A stretch of 64,000 bases of DNA. It comes from Aeromicrobium ginsengisoli (GTDB lineage: Bacteria; Actinomycetota; Actinomycetes; Propionibacteriales; Nocardioidaceae). The notes under the pieces were generated by a model that ran no database searches, was not told where the DNA came from, and saw only the letters and a program-made list of their open reading frames with translations. The stretch spans positions 620,001 to 684,000 of the forward strand of contig NZ_SDPQ02000002.1 of NCBI RefSeq assembly GCF_004134905.2, in the 5' to 3' direction. Position numbers and translations under genes: made by a program. Positions 43,133 through 52,140 of the stretch are shown piece by piece. Position 1 is the first letter of the stretch. Each line of letters begins with the position of its first letter.

Positions 43133-46100
43133 TCAGCTGAAGGCCTGCTGCATCAGCGTCGCCTGCTCCTCGACGTGGCGGTTGTGCGAACCGACCGACG
43201 GCGCCGACGACTCCGGACGCGACACCCGCAGCAGCGGGAGACCGTCGAACTCGCCGCTGAAGTGCAGCGCGACGTGCGGCCACGGACCCTGGTTGGCCGG
43301 CTCGTCCTGCACCCAGCGCACCTCGCGGGCGTTGACGAACTGGCCGACCGCGGCGTTGAGCTCCGAGGTGGGACGCGGGTAGAGCTGCTCGAGGCGGACG
43401 ATCGCGGTGCGGGACTGGCCCGACTCGCGCTTCTCGCGCTCGGCGAACAGGTCCCAGGCGATCTTGCCCGAGCAGACCAGCACGCGCTCGACCTTGGACG
43501 CCTCGACCGAGTCGTCGCCGATGACCGGGCGGAACTTGCCCGACGTGAAGTCGTCGGGCTGTGAGGCCGCCGCCTTGCTGCGCAGCATCGACTTCGGGGT
43601 GAAGACGATCAACGGGCGGTGCTGGCTCTCGAGGTTCTGCCGGCGCAGCAGGTGGAAGTACGACGCCGGGGTCGACGGCTGGGCCAGCGTCATGGCGTCG
43701 TTGGCGCACAGCTCGAGGAACCGCTCGATGCGGGCCGACGTGTGGTCGGGTCCCTGGCCCTCGTGGCCGTGCGGCAGGAGCAGCACGACGCCGGACTTCT
43801 GGCCCCACTTGCTCTCACCGGCCGAGATGTACTCGTCGATCACGGACTGGGCGCCGTTGACGAAGTCGCCGAACTGCGCCTCCCAGATCGTGAGGGCCTC
43901 GGGCCGGGCGACCGAGTAGCCGTACTCGAAGCCCAGCGCGGCGTACTCGCTCAGCAGCGAGTCGTAGATGTAGAACGTGGCCTGGTCGTCGCCGATGTTG
44001 GACAGCGGCGTCCACTCGTTGGCGTTCGTACGATCGATGATCGTCGCGAACCGCGAGGAGAACGTGCCACGTCGCGAGTCCTGGCCGGCGAGGCGTACGG
44101 GCCGGCCGTCGAGCAGCAACGAGCCGAGCGCGAGGATCTCTCCGGTGCCCCAGTCGATCGGGCCTGCGCTGATCGACTGCGCGCGGCGCTGCAGCTGCGG
44201 CAGCACCTTGGGGTGGACCGTGAAGCCCTCGGGGACGTTGGTGTAGGAGTCCGCGATCGCCTTCATGGTCTCGGGCGTGATCGCCGTGAGCAGCTCGCCG
44301 GCATGCTCGGGCTTGTCGGGGTAGTCCGGCGTGCGCATGTAGCCGGGATCGGTCGAGGTCTCCTTGACCTCGGCGAAGTTGCGCTCGAGCTGGGCCTGGT
44401 AGTCGCTGAGCGCGGCCTCGGCCTCCTCCAGCGTGATGTCGCCACGACCGACCAGCGCCTCGGTGTAGAGCTTGCGCACCGACTTCTTGGCGTTGATCGT
44501 GTCGTACATCAGCGGCTGCGTGAAGCTCGGGTCGTCGCCCTCGTTGTGACCGCGGCGGCGGTAGCAGACCAGGTCGATGACGATGTCCTTGTGGAACGTC
44601 CGGCGGTACTCGTACGCCAGGTGCGCCACGCGGATGCAGGCCTCGGGGTCGTCGCCGTTGACGTGGAACACCGGCGCCTGGATCATGCGGGCGACATCCG
44701 TGCAGTACGTCGAGGAGCGCGACGACGAGGGTGCCGTCGTGAAACCGACCTGGTTGTTGACGATCAGGTGGATCGTGCCGCCGGTGCGGTAGCCGCGCAG
44801 CTGCGAGAGGTTGAGCGTCTCGGCCACGACGCCCTGACCGGCGAACGCGGCGTCGCCGTGCACGAGGACGGGCAGGACGGGGTAGTCGGCACCGCGGTTG
44901 AGGCGGTCCTGCTTGGCGCGGGCGATGCCCTCCAGCACGGGGTCGACGACCTCGAGGTGGGACGGGTTGGCGGCGACCGAGACCTTGATCTTGTCACCGG
45001 TGCCCGACGTGAACTCACCCTCGACGCCGAGGTGGTACTTGACGTCGCCGGAGCCCTGGACCGTACGGGGGTCGATGTTGCCCTCGAACTCGCGGAACAC
45101 CGAGCCGGCGTGCTTGCCGGCGATGTTGACGAGCACGTTGAGCCGGCCACGGTGGGCCATGCCGATGCAGACCTCGTCGAGGCTGTCGGCCGCAGCCGCC
45201 TCGCAGATCTCGTCGAGCACGGGGATCGTGGTCTCGCCGCCCTCGAGGCTGAAGCGCTTCTGGCCGACGAACTTGGTCTGCAGGAACGTCTCGAAGGCCT
45301 CGGCCTGGTTGAGCTTCTGCAGGATGCGCAGCTGCTCCTCGCGGGGCGGCTTGGTGTGCGGACGTTCGATGCGCTCCTGGAACCAGGCGCGCTCGTCGGG
45401 GTCCTGGATGTGCATGTACTCCAGGCCGATCGTGCGGGCGTAGGAGTCACGCAGGATGCCGAGGATCTCGCGCAGCTTCATGAAGCGCTTGTCGGTCTTG
45501 AACGATCCCGTGGCGAACTCGCGGTCGAGGTCCCACAGGGTCAGGCCGTGCGACGCGGTGTCGAGGTCGGCGTGGCTGCGCGGGCGGTTGTCGAGCGGGT
45601 TGGTGTCGGCCATCAGGTGGCCGCGCACGCGGAACGCGTGGATCAGCTCGAGGACGCGAGCCTGCTTGTGTACCTCGTCGTCGTGGCTGACCGCGATGTC
45701 CTGGGCCCAGCGGATGGGCTCGTAGGGGATCTTGAGGGCGCGGAAGATCTCGTCGTAGAAGTCCTCCTCGCCGAGCAGCAGCGCGTGGATCTTCTTGAGG
45801 AACTCACCGGACTGCGCACCCTGGATGACGCGGTGGTCGTAGGTCGACGTCAACGTCATCATCTTGGAGATCGCCATCTGTGCGAGCGTGTGCTCGCTGG
45901 CGCCCTGGAACTCCGGGGGGTACTCCATCGAGCCGACGCCGATGATGACGCCCTGGCCCTGCATCAGGCGGGGGATCGAGTGGTTGGTGCCGATGCCGCC
46001 GGGGTTGGTCAGGCTGACGGTCGTGCCCTGGAAGTCGGTGACCTCGAGCTTGCCGTCGCGAGCCTTGCGGACCATCGACTCGTACGCCGCCCAGAACTCG

Positions 46101-46954
46101 GCGAAGCCCATCGTCTCGGCGGCCTTGATCGAGGGGACGAGCAGCGTGCGCGAGCCGTCTGGCTTCTTGAGGTCGATCGCGAGACCGAAGTTGACGTGCT
46201 CGGGCTTGAGCTGGTTGGGCTTGCCGTTGACGACCTCGAAGCCCGTGTTCATCTCGGGAATGGCCTTGAGCGCCTTGACGATCGCCCAGCCGATGAGGTG
46301 GGTGAACGACACCTTGCCGCCTCGTGCGCGGGCGAGGTGGTTGTTGATCACGATGCGGTTGTCGAACAGGAGCTTGACCGGCACGGAGCGGACGCTCGTG
46401 GCCGTCGGGACGGCGAGGCTGGCGTCCATGTTGGCGACGGTGCGAGCCGCGGCGCCACGGAGGATGACGTTCTCGACCTCGCCCGGTCCGGCCTTGGGCG
46501 CGTCAGCGGCCTTGCCGGTGGGGGTGGCGACCGTGGTCGCGCGCGTTGTCGGTGCATCGGTCACCGGCGGGAGGGGTGCCGGTGCGTCGACGTGGGCCGG
46601 CGCGGCCACCTGGCTCTGCGCCGGGGTGACGGCTGCGGGCTCGGTCTTGGGCGCTGGAGGCGTCGACGAGGTGGGCGACGTCGGGGCGGGACTCGGTGCG
46701 GCGGTCTCGGTCGGCTGCTCCGCGGGCTTCGCGGCGACCGGGGCCTGCGTCGCCGCGGCACTGGTCGTGCCGTTGGGCGAGCTGCCGTTGCCGGAACCGT
46801 TGGCCAGGGCTGCGCCATCACCGGTCTGGAAGAACGTCACCCAGGTGGCGTCGACCGAAGCGGGGTCCTGGCGGAATCGCTCGTACATCTCTTCGACGAG
46901 CCACTGGTTGGTGCCGAAATCAGGGGTTGAATGGTCTTGTGAGGACTCGGCCAC
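43133..46954 (-). CDS. kgd: multifunctional 2-oxoglutarate decarboxylase/dehydrogenase E1 with E2-type acyltransferase domain
   Basis: A 1273-residue enzyme of the TCA cycle. An N-terminal E1 helix (GTNQWLVEEMYERFRQDP) is followed by a Pro/Ala/Thr linker of about 130 residues, an E2 succinyltransferase domain (FTHLIGWAIVKALKAIPEMN, then STYDHRVIQGAQSGEFL with the catalytic His and Asp), and the TPP-dependent E1 domain (GMAHRGRLNVLVNIAGKH, GDAAFAGQGVVAETLN, YRRRGHNEGDDPSFTQP). It lacks a lipoyl domain. In mycobacteria it is inhibited by unphosphorylated GarA. GTG 46954 gives family length; a further 26 codons upstream to 47032 are open but overlap promoter-like sequence. Confidence 0.95.
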   Translation of the reverse strand: MAESSQDHSTPDFGTNQWLVEEMYERFRQDPASVDATWVTFFQTGDGAALANGSGNGSSPNGTTSAAATQAPVAAKPAEQPTETAAPSPAPTSPTSSTPPAPKTEPAAVTPAQSQVAAPAHVDAPAPLPPVTDAPTTRATTVATPTGKAADAPKAGPGEVENVILRGAAARTVANMDASLAVPTATSVRSVPVKLLFDNRIVINNHLARARGGKVSFTHLIGWAIVKALKAIPEMNTGFEVVNGKPNQLKPEHVNFGLAIDLKKPDGSRTLLVPSIKAAETMGFAEFWAAYESMVRKARDGKLEVTDFQGTTVSLTNPGGIGTNHSIPRLMQGQGVIIGVGSMEYPPEFQGASEHTLAQMAISKMMTLTSTYDHRVIQGAQSGEFLKKIHALLLGEEDFYDEIFRALKIPYEPIRWAQDIAVSHDDEVHKQARVLELIHAFRVRGHLMADTNPLDNRPRSHADLDTASHGLTLWDLDREFATGSFKTDKRFMKLREILGILRDSYARTIGLEYMHIQDPDERAWFQERIERPHTKPPREEQLRILQKLNQAEAFETFLQTKFVGQKRFSLEGGETTIPVLDEICEAAAADSLDEVCIGMAHRGRLNVLVNIAGKHAGSVFREFEGNIDPRTVQGSGDVKYHLGVEGEFTSGTGDKIKVSVAANPSHLEVVDPVLEGIARAKQDRLNRGADYPVLPVLVHGDAAFAGQGVVAETLNLSQLRGYRTGGTIHLIVNNQVGFTTAPSSSRSSTYCTDVARMIQAPVFHVNGDDPEACIRVAHLAYEYRRTFHKDIVIDLVCYRRRGHNEGDDPSFTQPLMYDTINAKKSVRKLYTEALVGRGDITLEEAEAALSDYQAQLERNFAEVKETSTDPGYMRTPDYPDKPEHAGELLTAITPETMKAIADSYTNVPEGFTVHPKVLPQLQRRAQSISAGPIDWGTGEILALGSLLLDGRPVRLAGQDSRRGTFSSRFATIIDRTNANEWTPLSNIGDDQATFYIYDSLLSEYAALGFEYGYSVARPEALTIWEAQFGDFVNGAQSVIDEYISAGESKWGQKSGVVLLLPHGHEGQGPDHTSARIERFLELCANDAMTLAQPSTPASYFHLLRRQNLESQHRPLIVFTPKSMLRSKAAASQPDDFTSGKFRPVIGDDSVEASKVERVLVCSGKIAWDLFAEREKRESGQSRTAIVRLEQLYPRPTSELNAAVGQFVNAREVRWVQDEPANQGPWPHVALHFSGEFDGLPLLRVSRPESSAPSVGSHNRHVEEQATLMQQAFS

Positions 46955-47128
46955 AGCCTCGATCGCCTCTTCCGAATTGTGTGCTGGCGCGCGTGCGAAA
47001 ACTACCGTTAACAGGGTAACGCGACGCTCCATCCGCCTGCAGGCAGGTTCGCCCCGGAATTCCCGCGATCTTGACGCCAGGACGTCGCGACGTGGCAGAC
47101 ATCACGTGCCACCCGATCTCGCAATGGA

Positions 47129-48175
47129 TCAGTCGGCGATCACGAGCTCGGGCTCGCGGCCGAGGAAGCGCCCGAACGCCGCCGCCTCGGCGTCCAGCGC
47201 TCGCCGCGCGACTGCGGTGATCCGGGGCGCCTGATCGACGACGATCCGGACCGTCTTGGCGGTGTCGGTGCGGGACCACCGACCCGACAGCCGGCCGTCG
47301 AGCATCAGCAGCCCGGCGCCGCGCATGACGTCGTCGACCGTGCCGTCGAAGCCCGTGTAGTCCTCGGGATCGCGGGCATAGGAGATGTACTCGTCGAAGT
47401 TGGACAGCAGCATGACGCGCGGCACGTCGGCGTCGACAGGGTCGTCGAGCGTCCAGTAGGTCTCGCCGCCGATGTCGAATGGCCGAAGCTCCGCCAGCTC
47501 GATCGCGCGGCGGCTGTCGGTCAGGGTCAGGCTCGTCCACCACGCGAGGTCCTTGTCGCGGAACGCACCGTGCCCGCAGGCGTATCGGCGAGCGCCTTGA
47601 GCCAGCAGCTCGTCGTACGTGAGGTCGACGCCGACCGGCGGCAGGGCGACGTAGGTGTGCTGCTTGCCCTGCATCGGGCCGTTGGCGCACAGCAGGCTGA
47701 TCTCGGCGTTCATGAGCTGATGGACGAGGAACGTGCCCTTGGCCTGAAGGCCGGCGTCCTCGAGTGCCGTCGCGAGCTCGGCCCGGGTGTGCGGCTCACC
47801 GTCGGCCAGTGCCGCGACGATCACCTCGGAGCCGCGATCGATGAGCTCCGCGCCGAGGCCGAGCGCTGACCAGCTGGAGTTCATGACCTGGCGGACCCGG
47901 GGCGCGGTCAGGGCCAGGAGCCAGTGGATGTCGGCCGGGTCGACGTAGTGCCACGTGGGTCTCAGCACGTGCGTACGGAGGAAGTCGCCGCGGTCGAACG
48001 CAGCCTGGGCGTCGCCGAAGGTCAGCCCGGTCGTGCGGCGGGCGACGGCCCACAGCGCCATGTCGTGCAGCTGGGACTGGACGCAACCGAGATGACGTAC
48101 GACATCGGCTGCCGTGTCGAATCGGGCGGAGACCAGGCCTTGGGCGTGGAGGCGGCCGGGGACGGTGGGCTTCAC
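47129..48175 (-). CDS. winged-helix DNA-binding protein, AlkZ/YcaQ-like
   Basis: A 348-residue protein of the HTH_42 (winged helix DNA-binding, PF06224) family, which includes the DNA glycosylases AlkZ and YcaQ. Motifs are CVQSQLHDMALWAVARR (QxQ-type glycosylase helix), HVLRPTWHYVDPADIHWLL, AALADGEPHTRAELATAL and LLSNFDEYISYARD. The family excises bulky or crosslinked bases, but this subfamily is not characterised. GTG 48175 was chosen because upstream codons fall in the promoter of the divergent gene; an extended start at 48301 is in frame. Confidence 0.8.
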   Translation of the reverse strand: MKPTVPGRLHAQGLVSARFDTAADVVRHLGCVQSQLHDMALWAVARRTTGLTFGDAQAAFDRGDFLRTHVLRPTWHYVDPADIHWLLALTAPRVRQVMNSSWSALGLGAELIDRGSEVIVAALADGEPHTRAELATALEDAGLQAKGTFLVHQLMNAEISLLCANGPMQGKQHTYVALPPVGVDLTYDELLAQGARRYACGHGAFRDKDLAWWTSLTLTDSRRAIELAELRPFDIGGETYWTLDDPVDADVPRVMLLSNFDEYISYARDPEDYTGFDGTVDDVMRGAGLLMLDGRLSGRWSRTDTAKTVRIVVDQAPRITAVARRALDAEAAAFGRFLGREPELVIAD

Positions 48176-48285
48176 AGGATCAGCATCTCGTACGAGACAG
48201 ACGTTTCGTCGAGTCGATGCGCGCGGCCGCCGTACTCTAGGCTCGCTCTGAGCACGACGATGATCAGCGACGAAGGTGGAGATCG

Positions 48286-48888
48286 ATGAGCACTGGGACA
48301 ACCTCAGGACGCAACCGGCTCGTGGTGCCGGCCGCGGCGGCAGGCATCGTGGTCGTCATCATCCTCGGCGTCCTTCTCGTGCGGGGCGGCGGTGGCGACG
48401 ACACTCCGGCGGAGCCCAAGGCCACCAAGACCACGGCGGCTGCGGACAGCAAGGCGCCCCAGGACAAGCTCACGGGCTCCGGCGATGCGCCCGACGAGAT
48501 CGCCGTCAAGACCGCGACGGTCGCCCGGGGCGCGAACGTGTTCGCGGTCGGCGCGGACATTCCCGACATCGACCTCAAGAAGATCGACTCCGTCAGCCTC
48601 ATCCTGGGCCAGGACGACGGCAAGGTCCTCTGGCGGGTGACCACGTTCCAGGACGCGCGCGGCGCGTTCGTGTTCCCCCAGCTCTATCTGGTCAAGGACG
48701 GCAAGGACGAGCAGTACGCGTGCACGTCCGTCATGCGCATCCGGGGTCCGCAGCTCAGCATGACGGTGCCGCTGTCGTGCCTCGACAACCGCGAAAAGCC
48801 CCTGCGGGCACGACTCGAGATCACCGATCGCGATGGTGGTGAGGAGAAGACCTCGACCTCCAAGGTCCTCGACGCTCCCAAGTCGTAG
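48286..48888 (+). CDS. membrane-anchored extracellular protein, unknown
   Basis: A 200-residue protein with one membrane helix (about residues 13-33, VPAAAAGIVVVIILGVLLV), a Thr/Lys/Asp-rich linker, then an extracellular domain of about 130 residues with two cysteines (QYACTSVM, PLSCLDN) likely to form a disulphide. AAGGTGGAG precedes the ATG; a TAGGCT promoter hexamer lies 49 bp upstream. Family not recognised. Confidence 0.7.
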   Translation: MSTGTTSGRNRLVVPAAAAGIVVVIILGVLLVRGGGGDDTPAEPKATKTTAAADSKAPQDKLTGSGDAPDEIAVKTATVARGANVFAVGADIPDIDLKKIDSVSLILGQDDGKVLWRVTTFQDARGAFVFPQLYLVKDGKDEQYACTSVMRIRGPQLSMTVPLSCLDNREKPLRARLEITDRDGGEEKTSTSKVLDAPKS

Positions 48889-48900
48889 CCCGCGTTGGCG

Positions 48901-49344
48901 CTAGGCCGTCTCCAACGCGGCATCGAGGGTGATGTCGACGCCGGCGAGCGCCTTGCTGACGGGGCAGCCGATCTTCGCGGCCTCGGCGGCCTCGAGGAAT
49001 CCGGCCTCGTCGATGCCGTCAACCTCGCCGCGGACGTGCAGGGTGATGCCCGTGAGCTTGAAGCCGCCCTCCGGGTCCGGACCCAGCGTCACCTCGGCGC
49101 GGATCTTCATGGACTGCGGTGTCGCGTTGCGCGCGTCCAGCTGCCCGGCGAGCGACATGGCATAGCAGGCCGAGTGCGCCGCGCCGATCAGCTCTTCGGG
49201 ATTCGTCACGCCACCACCGTCCTCGGAGGCGCGCTGGGGGAACGAGACCTCGAACGTGCCGAGCCCCGAGCTGGTCAGCTCGACCTGTCCCGAACCGTCC
49301 TGCAGGCCGCCGTCCCAGGCCGTACGTGCTGTGCGTGTGGGCAT
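48901..49344 (-). CDS. OsmC/Ohr-family peroxiredoxin
   Basis: A 147-residue OsmC-type thiol peroxidase. The two redox cysteines are in GAAHSACYAMSL (about residue 60) and KIGCPVSKAL (about residue 126), the standard spacing. It reduces organic hydroperoxides with a thiol donor. GGAAGAGG precedes ATG 49344. It diverges from the ECF sigma gene across 168 bp, which may hold promoters for both. Confidence 0.92.
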   Translation of the reverse strand: MPTRTARTAWDGGLQDGSGQVELTSSGLGTFEVSFPQRASEDGGGVTNPEELIGAAHSACYAMSLAGQLDARNATPQSMKIRAEVTLGPDPEGGFKLTGITLHVRGEVDGIDEAGFLEAAEAAKIGCPVSKALAGVDITLDAALETA

Positions 49345-49495
49345 CGTGAACCTCTTCCGTCGTGGATGTCCTCTCGACGCTACTGCGGCCGTCCGAACGC
49401 CGAAAGATCACGAGTGTTCGGGACGGTGAAACATTTCCGGCCCGCCGCGGCATGTACGTGATGTCATGTTCAAGCCGACCGGAGGTCTCCCATCC

Positions 49496-49516
49496 ATGAT
49501 CGAAGTGTTCACGTGA
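49496..49516 (+). CDS. possible 6-codon leader peptide before ECF sigma gene
   Basis: ATG-ATC-GAA-GTG-TTC-ACG-TGA encodes MIEVFT. GGAGG lies 10 bases upstream, and its TGA overlaps the GTG start of the sigma gene as GTGA. Since no other ribosome site serves that GTG, translation of the sigma factor may depend on reinitiation after this mini-ORF. Confidence 0.4.
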   Translation: MIEVFT

Positions 49517-50070
49517 AGTCCGACGCCGAGCTGATCGCGGCATCGGGCCACGATCCGCAGGCGTTCCGCGAGCTGTACGACCGCTATGCCGAGCCGGTCC
49601 ACGCGTTCCTGCTCCGCCGTACGTCCGACCGTGAGGCCGCGCTCGACCTCACAGCCGAGACGTTCGCGCAGGTGTGGACGTCACGGCACCGGTTCGTCGA
49701 CCAGAAGGACGGCTCGGCCGGTCCCTGGCTGTTCGGCGTCGCCCGCAACGTCCTGTCCCGCTCCGCACGAGAGCGCCGGCTGATCAGCGAGGCCAGCCAG
49801 GCCCTGCGCATCACGCACGGCCGCTCGACGGCGACGCCCGACACCTCGTGGGTCGACGGCATGGACGCCGACCTCGAGGAGGCGTTGTCGACGCTGCCGG
49901 AGTCCCAACGCGTCGCCGTCGAGCTGCGCGTCCTCTCCGACCGGCCGTACGACGAGGTCGCCGAAGAGCTCGACTGCACGCCGGCTGCGGCCCGCATCCG
50001 CGTCTCGCGCGGACTTGCCCGCATGCGCACCTCCCTCCAGACCACCGCGACCCCCAAGGAAACGTCATGA
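49513..50070 (+). CDS. ECF-type RNA polymerase sigma factor
   Basis: A 185-residue ECF sigma factor: region 2 (about residues 10-80, DPQAFRELYDRYAEPVHAFL, DLTAETFAQVWTSRHRF, PWLFGVARNVLSRSARERR) and region 4 (about 120-170, LPESQRVAVELRVLSDRPYDEVAEELDCTPAAARIRVSRGLARM, shown in part). Its stop overlaps the downstream membrane-protein gene as ATGA, so that gene is the likely regulatory partner. GTG 49513 is the natural start but has no close ribosome site of its own. Confidence 0.92.
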   Translation: MKSDAELIAASGHDPQAFRELYDRYAEPVHAFLLRRTSDREAALDLTAETFAQVWTSRHRFVDQKDGSAGPWLFGVARNVLSRSARERRLISEASQALRITHGRSTATPDTSWVDGMDADLEEALSTLPESQRVAVELRVLSDRPYDEVAEELDCTPAAARIRVSRGLARMRTSLQTTATPKETS

Positions 50071-50570
50071 ACCCCACCACCCAGTCCGACCTCACCCGCA
50101 TCGGTGACGACCTCGAGCAGGCCGTCGCCGCCCAGATCGCCGGATCGATCGTCGTGCGCCGCCGCCGCAAGCGCTCGCGCACCACGATCGCCGCGTTCGC
50201 CACCGCCGGCGTCATCGTCGTCGGCGCCGGTGCTGCCGCCGCCGTCACCCTGCTGTCGCCTGACACGGTCGAGCGCGGCATGCCGGGCAGCAGCGTGATC
50301 TTCATCGACACCGACCCGACCTGCACCAAGAAGAGCGACGTCGAGTTCGACTGCACGCTCGCGAAGGCGCCGAGCAAAGAGGTTCTCTCCGACTACAAGG
50401 GCACCAAGGAGACGTTCAACGACGCAGACGACAACATCGCGGGTGGCTGCATCGGTCAGGACTCGGCCGGCCTGCACTGGACCTGCTACGCCGGTGAGAA
50501 AGCCGTCGAGATGGACATCATCGGCAAGGACCTGCTCGGCCAGCACACCAACGGTCCCGCAGCAGGCTGA
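50067..50570 (+). CDS. single-pass membrane protein, probable sigma partner
   Basis: A 167-residue protein: about 38 cytoplasmic residues ending in a basic patch (VVRRRRKRSR), one membrane helix (about 40-63), and an extracellular domain with five cysteines (DPTCTKKS, FDCTLAK, GGCIGQD, WTCYAGE). There is no zinc anti-sigma motif in the short cytoplasmic part, but the coupled ATGA start after the sigma gene and this topology fit an unconventional anti-sigma or sensor. AAGGAA precedes the ATG. Confidence 0.72.
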   Translation: MNPTTQSDLTRIGDDLEQAVAAQIAGSIVVRRRRKRSRTTIAAFATAGVIVVGAGAAAAVTLLSPDTVERGMPGSSVIFIDTDPTCTKKSDVEFDCTLAKAPSKEVLSDYKGTKETFNDADDNIAGGCIGQDSAGLHWTCYAGEKAVEMDIIGKDLLGQHTNGPAAG

Positions 50571-50667
50571 GAAGAAATCGTCCCGGGTTGTCGAATCGCC
50601 CCGCGTCCGTTCGACGTAGGGGTGAGGGCGTCGAGAGTCGGCGCCCACGACAACCCGGGAGACGATC

Positions 50668-51207
50668 ATGGGATCCATCACCGCAAGCCTCTTCATCTCG
50701 CTCGACGGCGTCATCGAGGCGCCCGAGACGTGGCACTTCGACTACTTCGACGACGAGATGGGTGCGGCGGTCGGCGCGCTCATGGGCAGCGCCGACGCCA
50801 CGCTGTTCGGCCGGCAGACGTACGACGAGATGGCGGCGTACTGGCCGGCCGCCGACCCGCAGGACCCGTTCACGGCCCAGATGAACGGAGCGCGCAAGTA
50901 CGTCGTGTCGGACTCGCTGACCGAGGCGACCTGGGAGAACTCGTCGATCATCAGCGGCGACGTCGCTGCCGAGCTGGCGGCGCTCAAGCAGCAGACCCGG
51001 CTCGGCACGACCGGCAGCGCGACGCTGGTCCGCTGGATGCTGGAGCAGCGCCTCGTCGACGAGCTGCACCTGCTGGTGCACCCCGTCGTCGTCGGTCGCG
51101 GCAAGAAGCTGTTCGCCGACGGCGCCAAGGTGCCGCTCGAGCTGCGTTCCGCCACGACGTTCGGGTCGGGCGTGCTGCACCTCGTCTACGGCCCCGCAGC
51201 CGACTGA
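50668..51207 (+). CDS. dihydrofolate-reductase-family (RibD C-terminal-like) protein
   Basis: A 179-residue NADPH-binding reductase of the YyaP/RibD C-terminal group: SLFISLDGVIEAPETWHFDYF, GSADATLFGRQTYDEMAAYW, KYVVSDSLTEATWENS and LVDELHLLVHPVVVGRGKKLF. GGGAGA lies 7 bases before the ATG. It is shorter than and different from the copy at 14838. Substrate unknown. Confidence 0.87.
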   Translation: MGSITASLFISLDGVIEAPETWHFDYFDDEMGAAVGALMGSADATLFGRQTYDEMAAYWPAADPQDPFTAQMNGARKYVVSDSLTEATWENSSIISGDVAAELAALKQQTRLGTTGSATLVRWMLEQRLVDELHLLVHPVVVGRGKKLFADGAKVPLELRSATTFGSGVLHLVYGPAAD

Positions 51208-51210
51208 AGG

Positions 51211-52134
51211 TCAGACGCCGAGCAGCTCCAGGGACACGTCCCAGAGCCGCTCGGCGTTGGCCGCGTCCAAGGCGTACGGCGCCACGCCGGTCATGTCGTT
51301 GGTCGGCCGGTCGACGACGACAGCCTCTTGGTTGTCGACGAAGTAGCGGCCTCCGATGCCTTCGAGCAGCGGGCTGGTCGCGAGCAGGACCGACGTCGAC
51401 GCGCCCTGCTCGGGTGTCTTGCGATCCTCCGGTGGCGTCTGGGCGCCCCCGGTGTGGCGCTGCAGGTTGGTCGCGATGGCGCCGGGCATCAGTGCGTTGG
51501 CCGTGATGCCGTCACCGGCCCAGCGCCGAGTGGCCTCGACCGCGAACAGCACGTTGGCGGTCTTGGACTGCCCGTAGGCGGCCCACGGGTCGTACGGCAT
51601 GAACCGGAAGAACAGGTCGTCGAAGATCACCGGCGAGCGGAAGTGTGCGCTCGAGCTGACCGAGACGATGCGAGCGCCGCGGGCGGCGGCAAGGGCGCCG
51701 TGCAGGCCGACGGTGAGCCTGAAGTGGCCGAGGTGGTTGGTCGCGAACTGCAGCTCCCACCCCTGCTTGGTGTAGGTCTCGGGGGTGGCCATGATGCCGG
51801 CGTTGTTGACGAGGATGTCGAGCGGGCCGTCCCAGCCGGCGACGAACGCGTCGACGCTGTCGAGATCTGTGAGCTCGAGCCGGCGTACGTCGACCGGATG
51901 GCCCGTCGTGGCGCGAATGTCGGCAGCGACCTGCTCGCCGGCCTTGACGTCGCGCACGGCGATCGTCACCTCAGCGCCGGTGGATGCCAGGGCCCGTGCG
52001 GTCTCCACGCCGATGCCGGAGGCACCGCCCGTGACGACGGCGCGCCGTCCGTTCAGGTCGATGCCGTCGACCACCTCGGCGGCGGTGGAGCTGATGTCGA
52101 AGGGCGTCGTGATGCGGTCCATGCCCTCCAGCAT
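51211..52134 (-). CDS. short-chain dehydrogenase/reductase
   Basis: A 307-residue classical SDR: TGGASGIGVETARAL (nucleotide loop, about residue 36), NNAGIMA, the catalytic Ser in SVSSSAHF and YGQSKTAN (Tyr and Lys). The C-terminus after the core (YFVDNQEAVVVDR) is like retinol-dehydrogenase-type or WW-domain oxidoreductase-like SDRs. A second in-frame ATG at 52122 is possible. Six bases separate it from the next gene upstream, so the pair may be one operon. Confidence 0.88.
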   Translation of the reverse strand: MLEGMDRITTPFDISSTAAEVVDGIDLNGRRAVVTGGASGIGVETARALASTGAEVTIAVRDVKAGEQVAADIRATTGHPVDVRRLELTDLDSVDAFVAGWDGPLDILVNNAGIMATPETYTKQGWELQFATNHLGHFRLTVGLHGALAAARGARIVSVSSSAHFRSPVIFDDLFFRFMPYDPWAAYGQSKTANVLFAVEATRRWAGDGITANALMPGAIATNLQRHTGGAQTPPEDRKTPEQGASTSVLLATSPLLEGIGGRYFVDNQEAVVVDRPTNDMTGVAPYALDAANAERLWDVSLELLGV

Positions 52135-52140
52135 GCGGGA

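Noticed and set aside
43619-46930. A 1100-codon open frame on the + strand opposite kgd
   Set aside because: It is the antisense shadow of kgd, whose domains are unmistakable. Long antisense frames are common in high-GC DNA.
46955-47032. A longer kgd start at ATG 47032
   Set aside because: The extra 26 residues are unlike Kgd N-termini, and the DNA there looks like promoter sequence, so GTG 46954 was preferred.
49345-49512. A SigR-type promoter before the OsmC gene
   Set aside because: GGAAAT is present on the minus strand but no GTT lies 17-19 bases beyond it.
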